Shown here in pieces: positions 6,628 through 14,063 of a stretch of 21,113 nucleotides of DNA. A program made the position numbers and the translations under genes. Source of the stretch: CAZUQH01 sp964622465. Lineage in GTDB: Bacteria; CG03; CAZUQH01. The DNA is taken from contig CAZUQH010000023.1 in assembly GCA_964622465.1 (NCBI GenBank), positions 1 through 21,113 on the forward strand. The letters are read 5' to 3'. Position 1 is the first letter of the stretch; every line of letters begins with the position of its first letter. The notes below the pieces were generated by a model. That model was not told the DNA's origin, searched no databases, and saw only the letters and a list, made by a program, of their open reading frames with translations.

Positions 6628-8656
6628 CCAATTTGATAAACGGATAAAAAACGAGCGAGACAATAGACATCAACTTCAGAAGAATGTTCAGAGAAGGACC
6701 CGCCGTATCCTTGAATGGGTCACCTACCGTATCACCAATAATTGTTGCTTTATGGGTATCCGACCCCTTTCCGCCAAGATTTCCTTCTTCAACAAATTTC
6801 TTAGCGTTGTCCCAGGCGCCACCTGCATTTGCAAGGAAAATTGCAAGCGGTACACCCGTAACCAGAGAACCAGCCAGAAAACCACCAAGCGCTTCTGCGC
6901 CAAGTATGACGCCAACAATGAACGGAATAATAACCGCAAGAATACCAGGGCCTATCATCTCCTTGATTGCTGCACGCGTAGTAATATCGACACATCGCGT
7001 AGAATCCGGATTCGCTTTACCTTCCATAAGACCGGGAATTTCGCGGAACTGGCGCCTGACTTCATCCACGATGCATTGTGCTGCACGGCTAACTGCCTGC
7101 ATAGAGCGCGCGGAAAAGAAAAACGGAATAACGCCTCCAATAAAAAGCCCTGCTATTACTCTGGCGTCAAGCACGTCTATGACCTTTATCTTCGCAACCT
7201 GTGAGTACGCGCTGAAAAGAGCAAGAGCAGTAAGCGCTGCCGAACCAATAGCAAAACCTTTGCCGATTGCTGCTGTCGTATTTCCAACTGCATCAAGCCG
7301 TTCAGTACGCTTGCGCACTTCCGGTCCAAGTCGAGCCATCTCTGCTATACCGGCAGCATTATCGGCGACAGGGCCGTAAGCGTCAACTGCGACTGTCATT
7401 CCGGTAATAGAAAGCATTCCTATTGCAGCAAGCGCTATGCCAAACACTCCACCCGCTGCATACGCAATGATAATAGCGATGGCAATAGCAACCAATGGTA
7501 TTACCGTACTCATCATTCCGACTGCGACTCCAGAGATAATATTCGTGCCAGCTCCGGTTGTTGCTGAGCGTGCTAAATTTTCGATTGTCTTACCGGAAGT
7601 GAACCTTTCCGCAGTAACACCGACTGCTAAACCAGATGCTAACCCGACAAGCACTGCCCAGAACATTGAAATATCACCATAGAACTTTCCTGTCAGGAAT
7701 AATGCGCCTGCTACGAGAATCATAGAAGAAGCAAATAGTCCCTTCATAAGTGCTGTCTGTGGGTCGCCGCCGGCTTTTATCCTTACGAAGAAATATCCTG
7801 CAACGCTGGAAATCAGCCCCCATCCAGCGAGGAGCAACGCCAGGACCATACCACGTGCGTCCTGATTCACGCCGGCAATCGCCAGAGCGGCAACGATAGC
7901 ACCTACATACGATTCGTAAAGGTCAGCACCCATACCTGCTATGTCACCTACGTTGTCACCAACGTTGTCAGCAATAACAGCAGGGTTACGCGGGTCATCT
8001 TCAGGTATTCCTGCTTCTACTTTTCCAACAAGGTCAGCTCCTACGTCAGCTGCCTTAGTATATATCCCACCACCTACACGAGCAAATAGTGCTACCGATG
8101 ATGCACCCATACTGAAGCCAACAATTAGATTTGTGGCTTCGACAAGCCGCGAGAGTAAATCTGGAAAAACCAGGCCCGCATTCCACGAAAGAAAAAGAAA
8201 CATTCCGCTTAAACCCAGCAACCCCAAACTAGCAACTGATAATCCCATCACCATTCCGCTTGGAAAAGCAACCCTCAGTCCATCATTCAGACTTACCTTT
8301 GCAGCTTCTGCGGTGCGTGCATTTGCTCGTGTCCCGATTTGCATTCCGATGTAGCCGGCAAGTACAGAGCATAGCGCACCAACAACAAATGCTATCGCCT
8401 CCGGCCAGGATGGAATGCCAAACAAAATAATTAGTCCGATGATAACCACAAATACTGCAATGTAGCGATATTCCCTGCCCAGGAACGCCATCGCGCCTTC
8501 GTGTATAAGACCGGAGATTCGCTGCATCTCGGTCGTGCCCGGAGATTGTCTCAGTATCTTAATAGTTAAGTATACTACAAACCCCAGTCCTGCAATACTT
8601 ACCCAGAAACACAGCCAGGTTAATAGATTTACATTAATCGTAACTGGTGTCGTCAT
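6599..8656 (-). CDS. hppA: Membrane ion-translocating pyrophosphatase, probably K+-dependent and Na+-pumping
   Basis: Integral membrane enzyme that couples pyrophosphate hydrolysis to ion export. The 685-residue protein has about 16 hydrophobic helices and the hallmark loops: DVGADLVGKVEAGIPEDDPRNPAVIADNVGDNVGD is spread over about residues 205-240, and a second acidic motif (NAGGAWDNAKK, then GDTVGDPFKDT) lies near the C-terminus. In the GNTTAAIGKG stretch, Ala462 takes the place of the lysine found in K+-independent enzymes and Gly follows at +3, so K+ dependence is predicted. The channel glutamate Glu248 lies in ADLYESYVG, the arrangement of Na+-pumping enzymes such as that of Thermotoga, whereas plant-type H+ pumps have it one helix turn later. 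ATG start with AGGAGG upstream. It has its own strong promoter and is probably transcribed separately from the kinase gene. Confidence 0.95.
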   Translation of the reverse strand: MTTPVTINVNLLTWLCFWVSIAGLGFVVYLTIKILRQSPGTTEMQRISGLIHEGAMAFLGREYRYIAVFVVIIGLIILFGIPSWPEAIAFVVGALCSVLAGYIGMQIGTRANARTAEAAKVSLNDGLRVAFPSGMVMGLSVASLGLLGLSGMFLFLSWNAGLVFPDLLSRLVEATNLIVGFSMGASSVALFARVGGGIYTKAADVGADLVGKVEAGIPEDDPRNPAVIADNVGDNVGDIAGMGADLYESYVGAIVAALAIAGVNQDARGMVLALLLAGWGLISSVAGYFFVRIKAGGDPQTALMKGLFASSMILVAGALFLTGKFYGDISMFWAVLVGLASGLAVGVTAERFTSGKTIENLARSATTGAGTNIISGVAVGMMSTVIPLVAIAIAIIIAYAAGGVFGIALAAIGMLSITGMTVAVDAYGPVADNAAGIAEMARLGPEVRKRTERLDAVGNTTAAIGKGFAIGSAALTALALFSAYSQVAKIKVIDVLDARVIAGLFIGGVIPFFFSARSMQAVSRAAQCIVDEVRRQFREIPGLMEGKANPDSTRCVDITTRAAIKEMIGPGILAVIIPFIVGVILGAEALGGFLAGSLVTGVPLAIFLANAGGAWDNAKKFVEEGNLGGKGSDTHKATIIGDTVGDPFKDTAGPSLNILLKLMSIVSLVFYPFIKLVHRLLFLLL

Positions 8657-8696
8657 AATATATCGTGCCTCCTACTACTATTTATTGATGGTGTAA

Positions 8697-8725
8697 ATTA
8701 TACTTCAACCATAACACGATGTCAA
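8697..8725 (-). promoter_or_regulatory. Perfect-consensus sigma-70 promoter for hppA
   Basis: On the minus strand TTGACA (8720-8725) and TATAAT (8697-8702) are separated by exactly 17 bases, 41 bases upstream of the hppA ATG. Both boxes match the housekeeping consensus at every base, so high constitutive expression is likely. Confidence 0.8.
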
Positions 8726-8768
8726 ATTTTAGGGGGCATTTAGGTTGCATGCTCTTACTTAGTGGTTT

Positions 8769-10723
8769 TTAAAGCAGGGCAGGCAAGGTAATGGTCACGG
8801 CAGTACCGGTGCCTTCTTTACTTTGAATCTCAATATTCCCACCGTAGTCCTTAATAATGCCGTAACTGACGGACAAACCGAGGCCGGTACCTTTTCCTGG
8901 CGGTTTAGTGGTAACAAATGGTTCGAACAACCTATTCAAAATATCAGGCGATATGCCGCATCCTGTATCCTTGAACACGATTCTAACCTGTTTGTCTATA
9001 TTCTCTGCATTAATTGTCAGCTCTCCGCCACCAGGCATTGCATCCTGTGCATTAACCATAATATTGACAAATACCTGCTCAAGTTGCTGGACATTACCTT
9101 TTACGGAATACAGATTATCCTGGATGTTTTGTACAATCTTCACGCCGTTTACTTCCATCTGATGACCAATCAATGTAAGGACGCTTTGAAGTACCTGCGC
9201 TACGCTGACAGGTACTGATACTACCTTCTCCTGACGGGAGAATGACAATAAGTTCTGCACGATTGTTTTGCATCTATGAACCGCGCTCTCGACGGTTTTC
9301 AGATCTTGATGTGTAGGGTCATCTTTAGAAGTTTCGCCAAGAAGTAATTGTATGTATCCAAGTATAACACCCAGCGGATTGTTCAATTCGTGAGCAACAC
9401 CACCTGCCATAAGTCCAACAGCAGACATTTTTTCCACCTGAACAAGTTGCTGCTGGAGTTTTCTGGCTTCGCGCAAGTCGCGCAGGACGGCGACAACTCC
9501 GCCGATCTCGCCGAGAGTATCCTTTACTACCTGTCCCGAAATGCTGACCGGTATCCTTTCACCTGATTTTGAGATACATGTCGCTTCACTGCCTCGTACC
9601 ACAGTTTCTTTGAATATTCTGGCAAGGCCCCTCTCTTTAAGGAGAACTGCTTCTGCTTCTGCTTCTGCTTCTGCTTCTGCTTCTGCNNNNNNNNNNNNNN
9701 NNNNNNNNNNNNNNNNNNNNNNNNNNNNNNNNNNNNNNNNNNNNNNNNNNNNNNNNNNNNNNNNNNNNNNNNNNNNNNNNNNNNNNTCTCTTTAAGGAGA
9801 ACTGCTTCTGCTTCTGCTTCTGCTTCTGCTTCTGCTTCTGCAAGTAATGTTCCAGCTGGCTTTCCTACTAGTTCCTGTTCTGAGTAACCCAGTAATTCTA
9901 ACAATGAAGGGTTCACCGTGTTTATCTTCCCTTCGGTATCCGTTACTACCAGAGGGTCGGCAATCGAATTTATGATACTGGACAAAGATTTTCTGGAAAC
10001 CATTGTTTTTTTTAAACTGTCAGCCATTTCGTTAAATGACTCTGCCAGGGAACCGAGCTCATTACCTGTTGTCGCTTTAGCCTTGTGTTCAAGGTTACCG
10101 GAAGAAATCATCCGCGTACTCCTGACAAGTTCACTAATCGGTTTTGTTATCCTGCGTGCTAATAAGAACGAAGCAATCCCTGAAATAAGAAGTGCAACCA
10201 GACATAATACGAAGCCGGTGAGAATCGCCTGTCGTCTGGCAAACATTAGATTCTTGAGTGATATGCCTAACCAAAAATTCCAGGGTTTACTTTTTTCCAT
10301 TATATTAAGCGGAACAATAACAATTTTTATCTTCTCTCTTGTTGTAGGCAACCTACTCTCTTTAATGGTAAGTACCTCAATATCCACCAGTTCAGGTTGA
10401 GTTACCTTCTTGCCCCAAAGAGCAACATCGTCTGCAATTTTTATAGTACCATCTGGTTTAACAACACGCCAGAAAACAACATTTCCCGACTTTGTTAGCT
10501 GATGCAGCACCTCAAATGGCCATACGCCAGATAAATAGCTGGCTTCTACCTGAGTTGATGCAATTTGTGAAAGCAGTTTATATTCTTGAAGATACCACTT
10601 CTCTGTGGCTTTTAACTGCCACAAACTGAACTCTAGAACAGAGAGGAAAACCATTCCAACTGTCAGAACAAGCATTCGAAAAAACACCTGGACAAATAAT
10701 GAAGTTTTTCCTGGTAAACTCAC
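8769..10723 (-). CDS. Membrane sensor histidine kinase (HAMP-PAS-HisKA-HATPase), interrupted by an assembly gap
   Basis: Sensor kinase transcribed just after the FIST gene (3 bases between). From ATG 10723: a first membrane helix (about 10-35), an extracytoplasmic sensor part of about 130 residues that may be Cache-like, a second helix (about 170-192), a HAMP domain (about 193-245), one PAS domain, then HisKA with VAHELNNP and HATPase_c with N box NAQDAM, DTGCGIS and GTGLGL. The scaffold carries 100 Ns inside the PAS domain and the frames on the two sides differ. The 55 bases before and after the Ns are identical; dropping the Ns and one copy (155 bases) gives one frame of 599 residues, with the phosphoacceptor at His393. 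The PAS domain then runs naturally from GYSEQELVGKP through the Ala-Glu array to SKSGERIPVSISG. The output partner is not visible next to it. Confidence 0.88.
9632..9686 (-). repeat. Left copy of 55-base repeat with AGAAGC hexamer array
   Basis: A 17-base unique stretch (9632-9648) followed by six GCTTCT units and GC, read on the plus strand. It encodes a run of Ala-Glu dipeptides in the PAS domain on the minus strand. It is identical to 9787-9841 and ends exactly at the first N. Confidence 0.95.
9687..9786. other. Assembly gap of 100 Ns
   Basis: Exactly 100 Ns, the conventional placeholder for a gap of unknown size. The gap joins two contig ends that share a 55-base sequence, as expected when a de Bruijn assembly breaks at a tandem repeat. 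The true length here may be zero or negative. Confidence 0.97.
9787..9841 (-). repeat. Right copy of 55-base repeat with AGAAGC hexamer array
   Basis: Identical to 9632-9686 over all 55 bases and starting at the first base after the Ns. It again holds the 17-base unique part plus six hexamers and GC, then continues into unique PAS-domain sequence. Confidence 0.95.
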
Positions 10724-10726
10724 AAG

Positions 10727-12046
10727 TTATTCTCCAAAAACAACCATAGAAGAAACCAGGTTTCCGTGTGCGGAACCAAAACCCGGCAGAAACCCCTGCT
10801 CACCAAATGTAAAAACTCCGATAAACGGTGTTGACCCAATGGCTTCCTTCACGAGGGCAGGCATTTTTGCCCTGTCATCTTCCGGGATAGCAAGCATTGT
10901 TCCCCCGCAGAACGTAAAGACAGCAAATGAACTTTCGTCTTTAGTAAGCTCACCCTGTAAGCAAGCTTTTGCAGGCGTTGAGTAGCACCTGTTAAGTAAC
11001 ATCTCCCAGTTTCCCTGTAAGAGAGAAATGTTATCCCCTGTATTTACGTTAGCAAAAACCGTAAGTGATTTCTGTGGTAAATCAATTGAGAGCGGGTGAA
11101 TAGAAACATAGTATGTTTGGCCTCTTTCGCCACGAATAGTTTTTGCCAGCGGATGGAAGGTGGCACGGCTTAGTATGCTACCACCATTTTCCATTATATC
11201 ATCAAATTTACCACCAAGCCACCTGTTATAGACAACCGCGGCAGATTCGTTATCAATCTCATATATAACTCTACCCTTCGCCCTGGTAACAACCCCTTGC
11301 TCTGTGCTACGCAGATAGCCAGTTTCATACGTATAACCAACCTTCAGGTCAGTATAAACCGCAGCAAGGACAACGCCATTAGAATAAACGTTGCTGTTAG
11401 CAAACTGATGCCATTTGCCTGTTATATCATTGTCAGCCGACGAACCGCCGAAAACCGGCACATCTCTACCCACAACATCAGCAATACCATCAAGGATTCC
11501 TTCCTCTTCGCCTGGTGCAGCGGTCATAAAGATGATATCCGGTTTGCTGTCCATCTCTTTCTTGCCAGCATTCTTGATTGCAGCAAGAACTGCCTTTCTA
11601 CCAGCATCTCGAGCTGTCTTCTCTTCATCCAAACTTGCTGAACCCACTCCAAAGACGATATTTCGTGAGGAAATACCAAGCATTGCCATTGACGCAGAAT
11701 CCCCTATATGAAAACCATCTGAGGTCATCACGCCGAGACAGGAAGTACCACCGTAGATTTTTACTTTTCTACCCAGCTGTTTATTTACCTCTTCCAATAA
11801 TGCCTGCGAATCATATCCAACGGTAGAAAATAAGAATAAGAAGTCGGGTCGTTCTACATTTTTTCTGACCATTGCAAGCGTTTCTTTCACTGCTTCTTTT
11901 ACATTTGCACCTTTACCCTGGACACTCCATCCATATCCTGCTTTTACTGCTGATTTTTCTTCAGCGCGGAGTTCTTGTGGACAGAACCAGAGCGTGCCCA
12001 GAAAAAGCACTAAAGCTGGCAAAACAGTTCGCTTAACAAATCCCAT
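10727..12046 (-). CDS. Secreted FIST-domain sensory protein
   Basis: A 439-residue protein with a FIST_N/FIST_C architecture. The family is proposed to bind small ligands such as amino acids in signal transduction. Visible features are the FIST_N core (DFLFLFSTVGYDSQALLEEV, then KIYGGTSCLGVMT and VPVFGGSSADND) and a C-terminal part with FCGGTMLAIPEDDRAKMPALVKEA and FIGVFTFGEQGFLPG. The N-terminus is a clear signal peptide (basic MGFVKR, hydrophobic stretch to about 22, likely cut after LRA near residue 28). This is notable because many FIST proteins are cytoplasmic. The adjacent kinase has an extracytoplasmic domain, so I infer that this protein is its periplasmic ligand-binding partner. ATG start with GGAGGAGG upstream. 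Confidence 0.88.
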   Translation of the reverse strand: MGFVKRTVLPALVLFLGTLWFCPQELRAEEKSAVKAGYGWSVQGKGANVKEAVKETLAMVRKNVERPDFLFLFSTVGYDSQALLEEVNKQLGRKVKIYGGTSCLGVMTSDGFHIGDSASMAMLGISSRNIVFGVGSASLDEEKTARDAGRKAVLAAIKNAGKKEMDSKPDIIFMTAAPGEEEGILDGIADVVGRDVPVFGGSSADNDITGKWHQFANSNVYSNGVVLAAVYTDLKVGYTYETGYLRSTEQGVVTRAKGRVIYEIDNESAAVVYNRWLGGKFDDIMENGGSILSRATFHPLAKTIRGERGQTYYVSIHPLSIDLPQKSLTVFANVNTGDNISLLQGNWEMLLNRCYSTPAKACLQGELTKDESSFAVFTFCGGTMLAIPEDDRAKMPALVKEAIGSTPFIGVFTFGEQGFLPGFGSAHGNLVSSMVVFGE

Positions 12047-12074
12047 TTTTACCTCCTCCTTCTATGATAGTATC

Positions 12075-12206
12075 TTACCCTGACAGAGATATGTTTTCCT
12101 CACAAAATGCATCTATTAATCTGTCTGGGATAACTTCGCCTTCACTTTTCACGGTGTGCAGTGTAGTATTAGACATTTCAAGGGCCCTGAGTGCTTCTCT
12201 GAACAT
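12075..12206 (-). CDS. Small orphan ORF, 43 codons, function unknown
   Basis: ORF from ATG 12206 to TAA 12075, between the promoter and the FIST gene. The product begins MFREALRALEMSNTTLHTV and ends ENISLSG. It has a normal amino-acid mix, no membrane segment, no signal peptide and no motif I recognise. No convincing ribosome site precedes it; instead a GGGTTA-TTT-TAACCC hairpin (12208-12222) covers the start region. The frame stays open for seven codons before the ATG, without a better start. It may be a small gene, a leader peptide or a fragment of a larger lost gene. Confidence 0.3.
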   Translation of the reverse strand: MFREALRALEMSNTTLHTVKSEGEVIPDRLIDAFCEENISLSG

Positions 12207-12242
12207 AGGGGTTATTTTAACCCTATCCAGCTATTTATCTTG

Positions 12243-12272
12243 ATTTTACACCGAACTGCAACAGAAAGTCAA
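12243..12272 (-). promoter_or_regulatory. Sigma-70-like promoter for the FIST-kinase unit
   Basis: Minus-strand TTGACT (12267-12272) and TAAAAT (12243-12248) with an 18-base spacer. It lies about 200 bases upstream of the FIST ATG and just upstream of the 43-codon ORF, so the leader would be long. Confidence 0.55.
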
Positions 12273-12368
12273 ATTAGCGTAGCCCTTCAGCCACAAAGGT
12301 TTCGACTCCAAAACAGAAAACTCAATCCGTGAGAATGGGGAGTCCATGCATTGATGCCGAGAGAGCTG
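12273..12368. other. Short non-coding stretch after the cupin gene
   Basis: No ORF with a ribosome site is visible. GACTCC and GGAGTC (about 12305-12346) could pair around a shorter CTCA/TGAG stem, but no T-run follows, so I do not call a terminator. The whole space between FIST and cupin (12047-12368) holds only the small ORF, its hairpin and the promoter listed separately. Confidence 0.4.
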
Positions 12369-12704
12369 TCAAACTTTATACTTGTCGTCCGGAAGGTATG
12401 GGCATTTTATGAACACCGTACGAATTGATTCTGCGCCTTCCACTATAATATCATGTGACTCACCTGGTTCTATACGGAACGCTGTTCCAGCGAATGCATC
12501 ATGCTCCACCCCATTTATCACCATTCTCGCCTTGCCGGAAAGGAAATAGAATGTCTCTTCCACTTGTTTGTGGCCATGAGCGCCGAGTGTCTGGCCTTGT
12601 TTCAAGACCAGGAGCCCCCACTCGAGCTTTGGTCCTCTGCACATATATTTTGGCCCGAAATCACCATGTCTGAATTCTTTTTTGCTTTCGTCAACCTTTT
12701 CCAT
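12369..12704 (-). CDS. Small cupin-domain protein
   Basis: A single-domain cupin of 111 residues, forming a compact beta-barrel that may bind a metal and a small ligand or sugar. The first motif is visible as GAHGHKQVEETFYFLSGKARM (about residues 41-61), with two histidines and a glutamate placed as cupin metal ligands. The second is the less typical RIEPGESHDII with its histidine. Such proteins include sugar isomerase-like and regulatory members; the substrate cannot be told. ATG start with GGAGG seven bases upstream; it follows the iron alcohol dehydrogenase by 25 bases and is probably co-transcribed with it, suggesting a shared carbonyl- or polyol-related role. Confidence 0.85.
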   Translation of the reverse strand: MEKVDESKKEFRHGDFGPKYMCRGPKLEWGLLVLKQGQTLGAHGHKQVEETFYFLSGKARMVINGVEHDAFAGTAFRIEPGESHDIIVEGAESIRTVFIKCPYLPDDKYKV

Positions 12705-12729
12705 TGTTATACCTCCGTGGTTCGCAACG

Positions 12730-13857
12730 CTACAACGCTGATTTCAAGAATTTCAGGACATCCAGTTCGCTCACTTGACGTGGATTCCCTTTTGTTGAAG
12801 AAGCGGTAACTGAAGCTTTCGCAAGTGCGGAAAGGTTTTCTTCTTTTATTCCAATGTCGCGTAGTCGTTGCGGTATTCCAGTATCTCTGCACATCTGGCG
12901 TACTGCTTTCACGCAATTGCCACCGAAAATGGTGTCCAACTGCGAAAACTTCTGCTTTGCGTAGCTTTGGTTGAACTTCATTACATATGGGAGAAGTAAA
13001 GCGCACACAACGCCGTGCCTGACACCAAACATACCACCAAGAAACGAACCTATGCCATGTGCAATTCCCAACCCGGAATTTGCAATCATTATACCACCAA
13101 TAAGCGCTGCGAGTGAAACATCTGAACGTGCCTGTATATTTCCTGGTTCCCTGACGCATTTTAACAAACTGCGCGACATCAGAGAAATAGCATATTCTGC
13201 CAGCGCGTCGGTGAGAGGTGTTGCCCAGCGTGAGACATACCCCTCAATCAGATGCGCGAGACCATCAAATCCACTTTCTGCTGTAATACTTGCAGGAACG
13301 CTCACGGTTGTCTCAGGATCAACGATTGCAAAACGCGCAAAAAGCAAATCGCTTCGTAAACTGCGCTTTTCACGTGTATCGTGTTTGACTATTACTGAAT
13401 TCTTTGTTACTTCTGCGCCTGTGCCAGCAACAGTCGGAATTGCAACAAATGGTATGCCGGGCACGTCGAGTTTCCTCATACCACAGCCCTCAAGGAAGTC
13501 TGCAACAGTGGTGAAATTCGGCTCTCTTGCCAGTCCTGCTGCTGCTTTTGCAACATCTATCACACTTCCGCCGCCGAGACCGATTACAAAGTCGGGTTTT
13601 AACTTACACACCCTCATAGTCGCGTGGTTCACAATTTTTACATCTGGTTCTGGCGGAACACCCCCAAAAAGCTCCACCCTCTTACCTGCCTGTTTGAGAG
13701 ATTGCAACGCCCTGTCAAGAAGACCTGAGCGCTGCGCCGAACTTCTGCCATAAACAATCAAGCACAAACCACCCAAATCAGTTAGGTACTCCTGCAGTTG
13801 CTTGAATACTCCTGTACCAAATACGACTCTTGTAGGAAGAAAGAATTTGGAAATCAT
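12730..13857 (-). CDS. Iron-containing (group III) alcohol dehydrogenase
   Basis: NAD(P)-dependent oxidoreductase of the group III metal-dependent alcohol dehydrogenase family, which interconverts alcohols and aldehydes or ketones in the cytoplasm. The 375-residue length is typical. The dinucleotide site shows GLGGGSVIDVAKAAA. The metal ligands are Asp198 and His202 (GFDGLAHLIEGY), His267 (GIAHGIG) and His281 (GVRHGVV); their spacings match the family pattern (for example lactaldehyde reductase). The exact substrate is unknown: butanol-, propanediol-, lactaldehyde- or phosphonate-related members all share these motifs. ATG 13857 has a weak ribosome site (TTGAG). First gene of a probable two-gene unit with the cupin. 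Confidence 0.93.
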   Translation of the reverse strand: MISKFFLPTRVVFGTGVFKQLQEYLTDLGGLCLIVYGRSSAQRSGLLDRALQSLKQAGKRVELFGGVPPEPDVKIVNHATMRVCKLKPDFVIGLGGGSVIDVAKAAAGLAREPNFTTVADFLEGCGMRKLDVPGIPFVAIPTVAGTGAEVTKNSVIVKHDTREKRSLRSDLLFARFAIVDPETTVSVPASITAESGFDGLAHLIEGYVSRWATPLTDALAEYAISLMSRSLLKCVREPGNIQARSDVSLAALIGGIMIANSGLGIAHGIGSFLGGMFGVRHGVVCALLLPYVMKFNQSYAKQKFSQLDTIFGGNCVKAVRQMCRDTGIPQRLRDIGIKEENLSALAKASVTASSTKGNPRQVSELDVLKFLKSAL

Positions 13858-13913
13858 GGAATTTTCTCAAGGATTATGTGCTTCATTCTTCTGCTTGATG
13901 TATTTGATTATAG

Positions 13914-13942
13914 ATTATAACTGAAAGTGATGAATTTATCAA
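13914..13942 (-). promoter_or_regulatory. Sigma-70-like promoter for the alcohol dehydrogenase unit
   Basis: Minus-strand TTGATA (13937-13942) and a perfect TATAAT (13914-13919) with a 17-base spacer, giving a leader of about 50 bases before the ATG at 13857. It diverges from the plus-strand promoter at 13989-14017. Confidence 0.7.
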
Positions 13943-13957
13943 GAGTTGTACAGGTTC

Positions 13958-13972
13958 GTTCTTGTCAAGAAC
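13958..13972. promoter_or_regulatory. 15-base palindrome midway between divergent promoters
   Basis: GTTCTTG-T-CAAGAAC is a perfect inverted repeat. Its centre (13965) is 23-24 bases from the nearest edge of each flanking -35 box, equivalent to about -58 from either predicted start. This is a typical place for an activator that serves both genes. The bound protein is unknown. Confidence 0.55.
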
Positions 13973-13988
13973 TGTTTAACAGCCATAC

Positions 13989-14017
13989 TTGACGGAAATA
14001 AAAAGATAGGGTATAAT
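13989..14017 (+). promoter_or_regulatory. Sigma-70-like promoter for the HTH-receiver signalling block
   Basis: TTGACG (13989-13994) and a perfect TATAAT (14012-14017) with a 17-base spacer, 46 bases before the ATG at 14064. Expected start of transcription is near 14024. Confidence 0.78.
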
Positions 14018-14030
14018 ATTATTGCAAGAG

Positions 14031-14045
14031 TTACAATAATTGTAA
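14031..14045. promoter_or_regulatory. Palindromic operator candidate in the leader of the HTH-receiver gene
   Basis: TTACAAT-A-ATTGTAA is a perfect 15-base inverted repeat just after the predicted transcription start. Similar half-sites flank it (TTGCAA before, another TTGTAA at 14049-14054 before the ribosome site). The placement suits repression or autoregulation, most simply by the HTH protein encoded immediately downstream. Confidence 0.55.
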
Positions 14046-14063
14046 TAGTTGTAAGGAGTTACT

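Noticed and set aside
6623..7379. Long plus-strand ORFs opposite hppA
   Set aside because: They are antisense shadows of a strongly conserved membrane protein and have no recognisable motifs or ribosome sites.
9602..9602. GTG start for a separate short kinase (8769-9602)
   Set aside because: The sequence upstream of 9602 is in-frame PAS-domain coding sequence; the apparent start exists only because the gap breaks the frame.
9541..9843. Short ORFs of Ser-Ala, Gln-Lys or Arg-Ser repeats across the gap
   Set aside because: They are other frames of the hexamer array and contain unknown bases.
11297..11826. Plus-strand ORFs opposite the FIST gene
   Set aside because: Antisense shadows without start signals; the minus-strand gene explains the region.
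12707..13753. ORFs of 150 and 260 codons over the alcohol dehydrogenase
   Set aside because: Both are alternative frames of a gene with all four metal ligands intact; their composition is abnormal (rich in Trp/Arg or Ser/Pro).
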